From contig CAWBZL010000002.1 in the NCBI GenBank assembly GCA_963793275.1, positions 518,738 through 582,737 on the forward strand: a stretch of 64,000 nucleotides of DNA, in the 5' to 3' direction. Made by a program: the position numbers and the translations under genes. Below are positions 9,445-17,813 of this stretch, in pieces (positions within the stretch are counted from its first letter, which is position 1; each line of letters begins with the position of its first letter). The DNA is from Marinirhabdus sp963793275. Lineage in GTDB: Bacteria > Bacteroidota > Bacteroidia > Flavobacteriales > Flavobacteriaceae. Below the pieces are notes generated by a model that worked only from the letters and a program-made list of their open reading frames with translations, was not told the origin of the DNA and ran no database searches.

Positions 9445-11994
9445 CTATTTAATCACCACTACATCAAATACTATCGAAGGTATATTATGGGGAGTTTCTG
9501 TAGTATCTATCATAAAGTGATTGTATTTGTCAATTAATTTGAGGGCATCCTTTTTTGAAATTTTTGCTTTTTTATTCCAAAACGAAGCACCGCGGGTTTC
9601 CAAAAGTTCTATTAGTTGTTTGGGGTCTTTAGAGGTGGTATTTGGACTAATTGTTGGCGGGTCAAATAGCATTAATCGCAAGGTTGTTTTTTCTTGTTCT
9701 GCCGTTCCAAGCACTCCCGTCAAAAAGGTTTTTCCGTTAATGTAGGTCTCATTTTTACCGGAATTGGAAGAAACATCTAACGTAAACCCTTTTCTAAGAT
9801 CTTTGCGAACTATTTTAAGCGCTTCGTTAAAGGTAATTTCAGAACCATTGAGATAAAAGATGTGGCCGTGCCTGTTCATTACTTTTAAGTGGCTTATTAC
9901 ATTATCTGCAGTAGGTTTTGGAAATCCCTGTTTCTTATTATCTACCGATCCCGTTTTGTTTTTTTTAAGGTACGTGGGTTTTGTTGAAATTTTCACTTCT
10001 GGATTTTTAGAACTGCTTCCGGTTGTTTGAATATTCAGGTCCTTATTTTTCTTAATTATCTCAATGGCTTTATCTGAAGTTATTTTTTCCCCTTCAAAAT
10101 AAAATGTGGCGTCCTTTTTTGCCATTTCAATAATGTGATCTATTGGATTTGGTGGCGGTGGTGGCGGTGGGATATTTGAACCTCCATGGTCTACACCTTT
10201 TAGTACTTTTGGAGCGGGTGGCGGTGGCGGCGGAATGTTTGGATCGTTATCATGTACACCTCTTAGTACTTTTATAGCATTTGGTGCCGGTGGTGGTGGT
10301 GGTGGTGACGTTGGAATAATTGATTCGCCTCCATTTTCTTTAAAGTAATTTGTTTTTCTGAACTCGGCATCCAATTTTTTCATAAAGCTATCCGGAGTAC
10401 CTGCCACCAGTACCGAAGGATGCGCCGCTTTAAAATCGGCTGCGCTCCAGTCTTTGGTTGCTTTGTCAATCTCTTTGGCAAAGTTTTTTAAGGAAACAGT
10501 TTTTCCATTCACCATGATCTCGCTCACGTTTATAGTGATTACAATGCTCTTCTTGTTGTTTTTTGCGGCACCATCATTATATGCTTTAGCATAGTCTTCT
10601 TCCCAGGAAGTCTTGTTTTTTGGGAGACATTCCGGAAAGGGGAGTGCATTTTCTTTTTGTGAAGGCGTCATTTGGCGATAAATATTCTCCAGTTTCATAA
10701 GATCTTCCCAGCCAATTTTACGTTCAGCAATGGGAACGGCATTGTATTTTTTTGCTAGTTTGTTATAGATCTCTAGTTGTTTGGGGGTGGCTTTTTCTGT
10801 CGATTTATTCTGAAAACGTTCGTGTAGCGGACTCATTATTTCAGTAATATCATCACTTGTTAATCCGCCTGTTCCATCTGAAGATGTACAAACACTCATG
10901 TGATTTGCAATATCTAGTCGCACCAATTCTGCCACAACGCTTTTGGCAAATGGAACACTTGCTTTTGCTGAAACATTTAGCGCTGTATTAGTATACTTTT
11001 CTTCAGTTACTAATGTGGTAATATCATTTAATTTTATAGCAGAATTACCTATTAAAATCTCATTCCTTTCATTTATTGCAATGTCTAAAATTTTAGAAGT
11101 ACTAGAGACAGCAACTTTATTTTCAACAAATTCCTCTTTAGTTTCACTAAAACCATAGATCAATACCGCCAACAACGGAAGTATTAAAAGTCCTTTAAGC
11201 CAAGTGGCTCTTTTTGATGTTTTTGTTTTCATAACTGTAAATCGTTTTTTGAAAGATGAATAATTAATTGCGTGTGCCATCTGCGGCACGCTGAATTGTG
11301 ATGAGTAATCCAGTAAAATTTTTTGATAGTTTGCAGTTTCAGCACCTTTATTTAATACGGTACGATCTGCCAGAAATTCGTGATTTAATTTTATGCTGTG
11401 TTTGATAAAGTACAACAGCGGATTGAACCAGAATACAATACGAAGCAGTTCAAAAAATACAATGTCCCAACTGTGTTTTTGTTCTACATGAGCGGTTTCA
11501 TGTATCATTACTTCCTGTGGAATGTCTCCTGCTTCATAGTCTCTTTTGCTGAAAAATATATAGTTAAAAAAACTATGTGGCGTTACTGGAAGTTTCAGCA
11601 ATACGTGAAAAATTGATCGTTTTGTGAGTATTTGGTTATGACGCACTTTAGTATAAATACGCATCATATTTCGCCCAAACCGAAAACCGAAAATTAAAAC
11701 TCCTAAAGAATAAATCCCACCTAAAATATAGGGTACGTAGTTTGTAGGTGCTGCAATGGGTTCAACCGTTTCAATAGTTGTGTAAGGAATTTGGGTAAAT
11801 GTTTCCGTAAGTACTGGGGCAACTTCAATATATTCAGTAAACGTTATAAAGGGAATAAGTACCGAGACAATAAGACTCCCTAATAAAAAGAACCTTTTTG
11901 CTGTATGCAATGAGGTGTTTTCCAGTAGTAATTTGTAAAAGAGAAATAAAATACCAAGACAAGCAACCGATTTTCCTATGTAAACTTCCATCAT
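9445..11994 (-). CDS. M56 (BlaR1/MecR1-like) membrane peptidase with proline-rich linkers
   Basis: An 849-residue protein. Four membrane segments lie in the first ~110 and near 190-200 and 268-285 residues. The zinc peptidase motif HETAH (residues 165-169) is followed by a downstream NHEFLADR glutamate, as in BlaR1. After the last membrane segment comes a large periplasmic part with three Pro tracts (six or more prolines, near 10290, 10225 and 10155) separating repeated modules; two of these share a FYxxGxxIT pattern. The start overlaps the BlaI stop by one base. The pair is the usual sensor protease plus repressor, but the ligand is unlikely to be a beta-lactam, because no penicillin-binding sensor domain is present. 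Confidence 0.85.
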   Translation of the reverse strand: MMEVYIGKSVACLGILFLFYKLLLENTSLHTAKRFFLLGSLIVSVLIPFITFTEYIEVAPVLTETFTQIPYTTIETVEPIAAPTNYVPYILGGIYSLGVLIFGFRFGRNMMRIYTKVRHNQILTKRSIFHVLLKLPVTPHSFFNYIFFSKRDYEAGDIPQEVMIHETAHVEQKHSWDIVFFELLRIVFWFNPLLYFIKHSIKLNHEFLADRTVLNKGAETANYQKILLDYSSQFSVPQMAHAINYSSFKKRFTVMKTKTSKRATWLKGLLILPLLAVLIYGFSETKEEFVENKVAVSSTSKILDIAINERNEILIGNSAIKLNDITTLVTEEKYTNTALNVSAKASVPFAKSVVAELVRLDIANHMSVCTSSDGTGGLTSDDITEIMSPLHERFQNKSTEKATPKQLEIYNKLAKKYNAVPIAERKIGWEDLMKLENIYRQMTPSQKENALPFPECLPKNKTSWEEDYAKAYNDGAAKNNKKSIVITINVSEIMVNGKTVSLKNFAKEIDKATKDWSAADFKAAHPSVLVAGTPDSFMKKLDAEFRKTNYFKENGGESIIPTSPPPPPPAPNAIKVLRGVHDNDPNIPPPPPPAPKVLKGVDHGGSNIPPPPPPPNPIDHIIEMAKKDATFYFEGEKITSDKAIEIIKKNKDLNIQTTGSSSKNPEVKISTKPTYLKKNKTGSVDNKKQGFPKPTADNVISHLKVMNRHGHIFYLNGSEITFNEALKIVRKDLRKGFTLDVSSNSGKNETYINGKTFLTGVLGTAEQEKTTLRLMLFDPPTISPNTTSKDPKQLIELLETRGASFWNKKAKISKKDALKLIDKYNHFMIDTTETPHNIPSIVFDVVVIK

Positions 11995-12359
11995 TATTTG
12001 CTTTTAAGTTGTTGTTCAATAAGTTGTTTGAGGTCTTCCAATTGGTGTTTGTTTAAGTTGGTTGTTTCGGTAAAGAAAGAAGCAAATTGGGCGGCGTCGT
12101 TATTAAAGAAGTTTTTAATAAGTCCGTTCACGTGTTTGCTGAAATAGTCTTTTTTCTTCACCAATGGAAAGTATTCCCGAGATCTCCCTACCTGTTTATA
12201 GTCTACAAAACCTTTATCCTGCATGCGTTTCAGTAATGTGGCAATAGTTGTGGTTGCTGGTTTTGGGTCCTCATATGCCTCCAGTAAATCCTTGGCAACA
12301 GCTTTTTTTTGCTTCCACAAATACTGCATTAATTGTTCTTCGGCATTGGATAATGTCAT
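11994..12359 (-). CDS. BlaI/MecI/CopY family transcriptional repressor
   Basis: A 121-residue protein with the winged helix of the family (LSNAEEQLMQYLWKQ, then TTIATLLKRMQDKGFVDYKQVGRSREYFPLV) and a C-terminal dimerisation helix. It is predicted to bind palindromic operators in its own promoter and to be cleaved after signalling through the M56 peptidase encoded next to it. Its stop codon and the peptidase start share one base (TAATG). Two matching palindromes lie 16 to 57 bases upstream of the start, supporting autorepression. Confidence 0.92.
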   Translation of the reverse strand: MTLSNAEEQLMQYLWKQKKAVAKDLLEAYEDPKPATTTIATLLKRMQDKGFVDYKQVGRSREYFPLVKKKDYFSKHVNGLIKNFFNNDAAQFASFFTETTNLNKHQLEDLKQLIEQQLKSK

Positions 12360-12374
12360 GATTTTTTATTTTAC

Positions 12375-12416
12375 TCTACAAACGTAGAACAATTATTTTG
12401 ATTCTACAAACGTAGA
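12375..12416. promoter_or_regulatory. Twin BlaI-type operators
   Basis: The same 14-base element TCTACAAACGTAGA occurs at 12375-12388 and 12403-12416. Each has 5-bp inverted arms (TCTAC/GTAGA) around AAAC. The two copies are 28 bases apart and immediately precede the BlaI gene, as expected for dimer-dimer binding of a BlaI family repressor. Confidence 0.8.
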
Positions 12417-12490
12417 GCAATAAAATTTCAAAAAATAAATTCTAACTAGTATCTGCAGCACTTACGAATTTCAACTTTAACAATAAAAGG

Positions 12491-12498
12491 TATCTTTG
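12491..12498 (+). promoter_or_regulatory. Probable -7 element of the PhnA gene
   Basis: TATCTTTG matches TAnnTTTG and lies 54 bases before the ATG at 12552. Confidence 0.45.
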
Positions 12499-12551
12499 CA
12501 TTTCAATAAAAAACAGAACGTGGGAAGAAATTTCTGCCTTCGCAATAATAT

Positions 12552-13133
12552 ATGAGCATAGAAAGAGAAGTCATTAAAAGAGCCGAAAACAAATGTGAAT
12601 TTTGTGGGGCAGTAGAAAATTTGAACCTGTACCAGGTTCCTGAAACTCCCGTAAGAATTGAGGGGGCGGACGGAGCAATTTTAGTTTGTAATACCTGCGA
12701 GTCTCAATTTGAAGCTGAAGAGCGTGATGCAAACCATTGGCGATTACTTAACGATACTATCTGGAGTCCTGTTCCTGTCATAAAAGTAATGTCTTTTAGA
12801 ATGTTACACAGATTAAAAGCCGAAGGCTGGCCGCAGGATCTGCTGGATATGATGTATCTGGAAGAAGACGAACGGGAGTGGGCAAAAGCGGCTGGAGATG
12901 CCGAAGATAAAAGTAAAGCTTTGGTGCATCGGGATGCCAACGGAGTAATTTTACAAGCTGGGGATAGTGTAGTGCTTATAAAAGACCTAAAGGTAAAAGG
13001 AAGTAGCATGATCGCAAAACAAGGAACTGCCGTGCGACGTATTTCATTGGATCACGAAAATGAAACCTATATTGAAGGGAAAGTGGACGGACAGCAAATT
13101 GTAATCATTACTGAATATGTGAAGAAAATTTAA
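12552..13133 (+). CDS. PhnA domain protein
   Basis: A 193-residue protein with an N-terminal zinc ribbon (CEFCG at residues 16-20 and CNTC about 35 residues later) and the C-terminal PhnA domain (VHRDANGVILQAGDSVVLIKDLKVKG). The family was first named from the phosphonate operon, but homologues in other bacteria do not degrade phosphonate, and no phn genes are nearby. The last four bases overlap the convergent TonB-like gene. The function remains unknown. Confidence 0.85.
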   Translation: MSIEREVIKRAENKCEFCGAVENLNLYQVPETPVRIEGADGAILVCNTCESQFEAEERDANHWRLLNDTIWSPVPVIKVMSFRMLHRLKAEGWPQDLLDMMYLEEDEREWAKAAGDAEDKSKALVHRDANGVILQAGDSVVLIKDLKVKGSSMIAKQGTAVRRISLDHENETYIEGKVDGQQIVIITEYVKKI

Positions 13134-13528
13134 GTTTTCTTTTTAGTTCTTCCTTCCTTTCGTAGTCTTATTTTTTTTTGGTCTAAGGTCTCCACCCGAT
13201 AGGTAATTGGGAGCGATATTTTATGTGGAACATAGATTTCTCCCGGGGTTTTTGGAGGTTTTTGTTTCGGTAATGAACCTATAATTCGTATGGCTTCCGG
13301 TTCTAATTCGGGATATTCTGAAGCTGCTGTTACGTTGGACAAACTGCCATCTGCCTCAATTAAATAGCTAGTGTTAATAACGTGAACCGAGCCTGGTTTT
13401 AATACTAACTTTTCAGCAACGGTCCTAAATGCTTCAGAATCCCTTACAGTTTTGTTGAATTCGCTTTGCGCAAAAGTTGCTGAAGTGATAAACGTACTGT
13501 AAAGTAGAAGTAAGGTATATAATTTCAT
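13130..13528 (-). CDS. Secreted TonB C-terminal-like protein
   Basis: A 132-residue protein with a signal peptide ending TSATFAQ and a region resembling the TonB C-terminal domain: YLIEADGSLSNVTAASEYPELEPEAIRIIGSL, followed by a proline-containing strand and a basic tail. There is no N-terminal membrane anchor typical of a full TonB, so it is more likely a small periplasmic protein with this fold than an energy transducer. It stands alone. Confidence 0.65.
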   Translation of the reverse strand: MKLYTLLLLYSTFITSATFAQSEFNKTVRDSEAFRTVAEKLVLKPGSVHVINTSYLIEADGSLSNVTAASEYPELEPEAIRIIGSLPKQKPPKTPGEIYVPHKISLPITYRVETLDQKKIRLRKEGRTKKKT

Positions 13529-13600
13529 TTATATAATTTTTCCTGTAGCAGCAATTTTTATGCCTTCCCTTATAATTTGAAAATAAAAAGGTAAAACTAA

Positions 13601-13632
13601 AAAATCCGTCAAACTAAAATTTGACGGATTTT
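13601..13632 (-). terminator. Intrinsic terminator of the dipeptidase gene
   Basis: AAAATCCGTCAAA (13601-13613) and TTTGACGGATTTT (13620-13632) form a perfect 13-bp stem with a 6-base loop and T-rich flanks. It lies about 20 bases beyond the dipeptidase stop. Confidence 0.85.
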
Positions 13633-13651
13633 AATTTTTTAAACTGAAGTT

Positions 13652-15040
13652 TTACGACTTCAACTTTGTGAATTCAGCATAAAACTGCGGAATGGTTTCA
13701 ATGCCTTTAAGGTAATTCCAGATCCCGAAATGTTCGTTAGGGGAATGAATAGCATCACTATCCAGTCCAAAGCCCATTAAGATGGTTTTGCTTTTCAGCT
13801 CCTTTTCAAACAACGCTACAATAGGAATACTTCCACCGCTTCGTTGCGGGATTGGAGTTTTTCCAAAGGTACTTTCATACGCTTTGCTTGCTGCCTGATA
13901 TCCTAAGCTGTCAATTGGAGTAACGTATGCCTGACCTCCGTGATGAGGTTTAACCACAACTTTTACTCCTTTGGGAGCGATACTTTCAAAATGATTTTTA
14001 AAGAGTTCGGTAATTTTTTTCCAATCCTGATCTGGCACCAAACGCATCGAAATTTTTGCGAATGCTTTGCTTGCGATCACAGTTTTGGCGCCTTCGCCTG
14101 TGTAACCTCCCCAAATTCCATTTACGTCCAGCGTAGGGCGAATACTGTTTCGTTCGTTAGTAGTATATCCCTTTTCGCCGTACACGTCTTCAATAGCTAG
14201 CGCGTCGCAATAGGCTTCTTTGCTGAAAGGTGCTTCGGCCATTTTTGCACGTTCTGCGTCCGAAAGTTCGTCAACATCATCATAAAATCCGGGAATAGTA
14301 ATATGATTGTTTTCGTCGTGAAGCGAGGCAATCATTTTAGTAAGCACGTTAATAGGATTGGCCACGGCACCTCCGTACAAACCACTATGTAGATCGCGGT
14401 TGAGGCCCGTAACTTCTACTTCAACATAACTCAGGCCGCGCAGTCCGGTGGTAATACTTGGAATGTCGTTAGCGATCATTCCTGTGTCGCTTATTAAAAT
14501 CACATCGTTAGCCAGTTTTTCCTGATTGCGCTTTACAAACCATTCCAGGCTTTCACTTCCAACTTCTTCCTCGCCTTCGATCATAAATTTTACGTTGCAG
14601 GGGAGTTGGTCTGTCTGGGTCATATATTCCATCGCTTTTACGTGCATGTACATTTGTCCTTTGTCGTCACAACTTCCTCGGGCAAAAATGGCACCATCCG
14701 GATGCAGCTTCGTCTTCTTAATGACCGGTTCAAACGGCGGGCTTACCCATAATTCTAACGGATCTGGCGGTTGCACATCGTAGTGACCGTACACAAGCAC
14801 GGTAGGAAGTTTCGGGTCAATTATCTTTTCAGCGAAAACAATAGGATAGCCTGGCGTTTCACATATTTCAACCGTATCACAACCCGCTTTTTCCAGGCTT
14901 TCTTTAATAACAGCCGCTGTTTTTATGACATCATCTTTATAAGCACTATCTGCCGAAATAGATGGAATCTTCAGTAAATCAATGAGTTCATCAATAAATC
15001 TTTGTTTGTGTTCTTCAATGTAGGGTTTTGCGCTTTTCAT
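13652..15040 (-). CDS. M20 family dipeptidase
   Basis: A 462-residue zinc peptidase of the M20/M25/M40 group. The first metal His and Asp are in VYGHYDVQPPDPLELW, the bridging Asp in RGSCDDKGQ, and the catalytic pair of glutamates in MIEGEEEVGS. A dimerisation (lid) domain with RGLSYVEVEVTG lies in the middle. The length and motifs match cytosolic dipeptidases that act on short peptides. It is monocistronic, with a strong terminator downstream. Confidence 0.92.
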   Translation of the reverse strand: MKSAKPYIEEHKQRFIDELIDLLKIPSISADSAYKDDVIKTAAVIKESLEKAGCDTVEICETPGYPIVFAEKIIDPKLPTVLVYGHYDVQPPDPLELWVSPPFEPVIKKTKLHPDGAIFARGSCDDKGQMYMHVKAMEYMTQTDQLPCNVKFMIEGEEEVGSESLEWFVKRNQEKLANDVILISDTGMIANDIPSITTGLRGLSYVEVEVTGLNRDLHSGLYGGAVANPINVLTKMIASLHDENNHITIPGFYDDVDELSDAERAKMAEAPFSKEAYCDALAIEDVYGEKGYTTNERNSIRPTLDVNGIWGGYTGEGAKTVIASKAFAKISMRLVPDQDWKKITELFKNHFESIAPKGVKVVVKPHHGGQAYVTPIDSLGYQAASKAYESTFGKTPIPQRSGGSIPIVALFEKELKSKTILMGFGLDSDAIHSPNEHFGIWNYLKGIETIPQFYAEFTKLKS

Positions 15041-15188
15041 AGTTTGACGGAATTTATCAGTAGCTTGTTGAAGGGCTCACCTTTGATACAAGCTTTATAG
15101 TTTTTTATAAGTTATTTTTCGATTTGTGCTAAGTTACAAAATGTGTAATTTTTAAAAGAAAGATTGCATATAAATAAAAATAGTTCTT

Positions 15189-15196
15189 TATATTTG
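15189..15196 (+). promoter_or_regulatory. Probable -7 element of the tRNA-Leu locus
   Basis: TATATTTG fits TAnnTTTG, with a TTG 22 bases upstream. Transcription would begin near 15203 and read through the partial tRNA into the complete one. Confidence 0.5.
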
Positions 15197-15223
15197 CCGT
15201 CCCTTAACGGGAATGCTGGAAGA

Positions 15224-15270
15224 GCCGCGGATGTGGTGGAACTGGTAGACATGCTAGACTTAGGACATAG
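15224..15270 (+). pseudogene. 5' half of a second tRNA-Leu gene
   Basis: The sequence GCCGCGGATGTGGTGGAACT and the bases after it, as far as CTTAGGA, resemble the acceptor, D-arm and anticodon loop (TAG) of a tRNA-Leu. After the anticodon loop the 3' anticodon arm, variable arm, T-arm and acceptor strand are absent. It begins 76 bases before the start of the intact tRNA-Leu and is probably a deletion or recombination scar. Confidence 0.7.
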
Positions 15271-15299
15271 CGAAATATAAAGTGTTAAAATATTAAAAT

Positions 15300-15381
15300 G
15301 CGGGCGTGGTGGAATTGGTAGACACGTCAGACTTAGGATCTGATGCCGCGAGGTGTGGGAGTTCGAGTCTCCCCGCCCGTA
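15300..15381 (+). tRNA. tRNA-Leu (anticodon TAG)
   Basis: The gene folds completely: acceptor GCGGGCG with CGCCCGT (first pair G-U), a D-arm with GGTAGAC, anticodon stem TCAGA/TCTGA around CTTAGGA giving anticodon TAG, a variable arm, and a T-arm with GTTCGAG. The discriminator base is A at 15381. No CCA is encoded. A perfect hairpin terminator follows. The conjugative element starts directly downstream, so this gene is the likely integration target. Confidence 0.93.
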
Positions 15382-15382
15382 C

Positions 15383-15412
15383 AAAAGCCGAAGAGAAATC
15401 TTCGGCTTTTTC
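15383..15412 (+). terminator. Intrinsic terminator of tRNA-Leu
   Basis: AAAAGCCGAAGA (15383-15394) and TCTTCGGCTTTT (15399-15410) form a perfect 12-bp stem with a GAAA tetraloop, ending in a T run. Confidence 0.88.
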
Positions 15413-15440
15413 CATTTAAAAAAATGTCGAAAAAAATGTC

Positions 15441-15462
15441 AGGTACAACATAGGTACAACAT
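15441..15462. repeat. Tandem AGGTACAACAT repeat near the element's left end
   Basis: AGGTACAACAT occurs twice in direct tandem, 60 bases past the tRNA end. Short direct repeats here are often arm-type binding sites of a tyrosine recombinase. The attachment core itself, probably the tRNA 3' end, has no second copy in the window, so the right junction is not visible. Confidence 0.4.
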
Positions 15463-15590
15463 TTTGCTAATTTCAGGGCAACATTTGTATTGATGTCAAA
15501 TATTTCTATTTGTTATTAAACCCTATTAATTTTCTGGTAAAATAATAAATTCTGCTAAATAGCAACCTTATTACTTCGTAAGGGGGAGTT

Positions 15591-15763
15591 TATTATCATA
15601 CAATATAACCGCAATTTAAACTCGTAAAATACTTCCATCAAAAGACTACGGCATAAAGCCAATGCTCTTTCCAACGCTTATTTATTCCGTTTCCTTTTGA
15701 GCCAAGATTTTATCTTCCGTTTGGTTTCTGCTCAAATATTGTTTAATCAAAAATTTGAGTATT
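15591..15763 (+). promoter_or_regulatory. Repeated leader element, copy A (upstream of parB)
   Basis: First of three related ~150-175 nt segments, all ending at a start codon. The conserved core motif AAACTCGTAAAATAC begins 146 bases before the ATG. Next come TCAAAAGACTACGGCATAAAG, a TTATTTATTCCGTTTCC block, CTTTTGAGC, a TTCCGTTTGG block and GCTCAAATATTGTTTAA. CTTTTGAGC can pair either with upstream TCAAAAG (15638-15644) or with downstream GCTCAAA (15730-15736), so two hairpins compete. GGCATAAAGCC forms a small extra hairpin. A cis-acting RNA leader is the best reading. Confidence 0.7.
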
Positions 15764-17551
15764 ATGACAACAAAAGCGAGTACCACAAAGCAGCGCAGTA
15801 GAGCGAAATCTACTGTCAAGAAAGAAGTAAACGGAAAGAAATCATCCATTCTTCAAATTCAGAACTTACAATTGGGCAAAATCAAGCCTGACCCGGAACA
15901 GCCAAGAAAGACTTTTAACGAGAATGCATTAAAGCAGCTTTCTGAGAGTATCGAAAAGCACGGTGTGTTACAGCCAATCACGGTAAGACAACAAAATGGC
16001 CATTTCATCATCGTGATGGGCGAACGTCGATATCGTGCCAGTAAATTGGCAGGAAAGAAAACGATGCCCTGTATCGTTAGTGCTTATGAGAACAATGATG
16101 TGCTTGAAGTTCAGATTATCGAAAACCTGCAAAGACAGGATGTCGAACCGACCGAAGAAGCTGAGGCGATTGCTTACCTAAGTGAGAAATATGAGCCTAC
16201 CGAAATTGCAAAGCGATTGGGTAGGACAGATAACTTCATCAGACAGCGTCTAAAATTAGCTGGATTGATTGACGGTTTCAAGCAATTTGTACGCAATGGC
16301 GAAATGACCATATCATTGGGTGTCGGTGTAGCGCTCTTTGAACCGGAAGAACAACAAATGATGTTGGAAACAATGGGCGAAGATTTTAACGCACATCAGA
16401 TAAACAGGATGATTAAAGACCAGACCTATGATTTGGAAAAAGCGTCTTTTGATGTAGCTGATAAAAAATTGGTTTCGAAAGCTGGGTCTTGTGTAGAATG
16501 TCCGTTCAATGCAGCCAATCAAGGCAATCTGTTCGGCGATGGTAAAATGGTCTGTACGAAAGCAGCTTGTTTTGAAACGAAGAAAAGCAAATCGTTCTTG
16601 AACCTGATTGAAAAGTCCAAGAAAGAGAATATCCTTTTAATCCCTGAAATACGACAATATTGGGCAGATGACGAAAGTAATCAGCTCATAATATCACAAT
16701 TGGAAAAGAACGGATTGAAAGTCTATCTACTGGACGATGTTGAAATCATAGAAAATCCTATTGAACCTACCCTAGAGGCGATTCAGAAAGAATATCAACA
16801 CTATGATTATTCCGAAGATGAAATCAAAGCAGAGTTGAGCGAGGCGTTACAGAATTATACAGAAGAATTGGAAAAATTCAATTCAGCAAAAGAAAATGGA
16901 TTTAAAAACGGCATCGTATTCCATCCCGATTCATTCCAGCACAAGGAAATCTTTGTAAAGATTGTCGAAAAATCTAAGAACGATTCTATGGAATACTCGG
17001 CACCATTGGCGAATAGAAAAATGGCGGACTGCACGCCTGAAGAGCAAATCATTAAAATCAACGAAAGGGAAATCCGCAAGAAGCAAATAGAGAACAACAA
17101 GCAGTTTGAAGAAGTTGTCCAGATGATTCGAGAAACAAAATACATTGATACGAAGAAGACACTTTCAACAGACGAAATGGTCGCATTCTCGATATCGCTC
17201 TTTGAAAATAATGTGGACTATATGAGCCAGCAAAAGTATTTCTCAAAGTTCTTGTGCGACACTTCAAAGATGACAAAAGTTGAAATGGTTGAGAATTTCA
17301 AGAAGAAGTTCAAAAAGGAAATCTTTCACAAGTTAATACGCTATATGCTCACAAAGCAAGTGCATTTTAGCGAAAGCAATCACGTCAATAATCTGACCAA
17401 CATTTCATTCTACAAAGCAATGCAAGGATATTATAAATCCAAGATTGCCGACATTGAAAAAGAATATACCGAAAAGAGGGACAAGCGTGAAGCACGTTTG
17501 AAAGAGCGCATCACAGTTCTTGAAAAGCAAATTGAGGAACTCAACGATTAG
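15764..17551 (+). CDS. ParB/RepB-like partition protein
   Basis: The start is placed at ATG 15764 rather than the in-frame TTG three codons earlier, because ATGs at the same distance follow all three leader copies. The protein has a ParB N-terminal domain (KIKPDPEQPRKTF, then MGERRYRASKLAG and IIENLQRQDVEPTEEAEA) and a central helix-turn-helix (EIAKRLGRTDNFIRQRLKLAG). A cysteine-containing segment (CVECPFNAA, later CTKAACF) follows, and the C-terminus is a charged coiled coil. It probably stabilises the element or acts as a regulator. No ParA is adjacent. Confidence 0.88.
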   Translation: MTTKASTTKQRSRAKSTVKKEVNGKKSSILQIQNLQLGKIKPDPEQPRKTFNENALKQLSESIEKHGVLQPITVRQQNGHFIIVMGERRYRASKLAGKKTMPCIVSAYENNDVLEVQIIENLQRQDVEPTEEAEAIAYLSEKYEPTEIAKRLGRTDNFIRQRLKLAGLIDGFKQFVRNGEMTISLGVGVALFEPEEQQMMLETMGEDFNAHQINRMIKDQTYDLEKASFDVADKKLVSKAGSCVECPFNAANQGNLFGDGKMVCTKAACFETKKSKSFLNLIEKSKKENILLIPEIRQYWADDESNQLIISQLEKNGLKVYLLDDVEIIENPIEPTLEAIQKEYQHYDYSEDEIKAELSEALQNYTEELEKFNSAKENGFKNGIVFHPDSFQHKEIFVKIVEKSKNDSMEYSAPLANRKMADCTPEEQIIKINEREIRKKQIENNKQFEEVVQMIRETKYIDTKKTLSTDEMVAFSISLFENNVDYMSQQKYFSKFLCDTSKMTKVEMVENFKKKFKKEIFHKLIRYMLTKQVHFSESNHVNNLTNISFYKAMQGYYKSKIADIEKEYTEKRDKREARLKERITVLEKQIEELND

Positions 17552-17569
17552 CTTTTGTTGTTTGAAGAA

Positions 17570-17597
17570 GGGTCGGCATTCGTGCTGGCCCCTTTTT
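17570..17597 (+). terminator. Intrinsic terminator after parB
   Basis: GGGTCGGCA (17570-17578) and TGCTGGCCC (17583-17591) pair over 9 bp with two G-U pairs and a TTCG loop, followed by CTTTTTCTT. Confidence 0.85.
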
Positions 17598-17663
17598 CTT
17601 TTTTATGATAATGTTTTGAAAGATGGGTTCATAAGGAAGGGGGTATCAATCAATATCAGAGCA

Positions 17664-17813
17664 AAGGTAAACTCGTAAAATACACCCATCAAAAGACTAC
17701 GGCATAAAGCCAACGCAACATCCTACGCTTATTTATTCCGTTTCCTTTTGAGCTGTGATTTTAGCTTCCGTTTGGGTACTGCTCAAATATTGTTTAATCT
17801 AAATTCAAAAGCT
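17664..17813 (+). promoter_or_regulatory. Repeated leader element, copy B (upstream of the DUF932 gene)
   Basis: Second copy: AAACTCGTAAAATAC starts at 17669, 145 bases before the ATG. The AAAAGACTACGGCATAAAGCC, TTATTTATTCCGTTTCC, CTTTTGAGC, TTAGCTTCCGTTTGG and GCTCAAATATTGTTTAATC blocks are all kept. The loop bases between GAGC and GCTC differ from the other copies while the arms are conserved, which supports RNA pairing. Confidence 0.7.

Noticed and set aside
9521..9745. 74-codon plus frame inside the M56 peptidase gene
   Set aside because: Antisense shadow of a well-supported gene with no start context or similarity.
15112..15384. Minus-strand frame of 90 codons across the tRNA-Leu locus
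   Set aside because: It is the antisense of the tRNA genes and their flanks; it contains tRNA-derived text and has no independent support.
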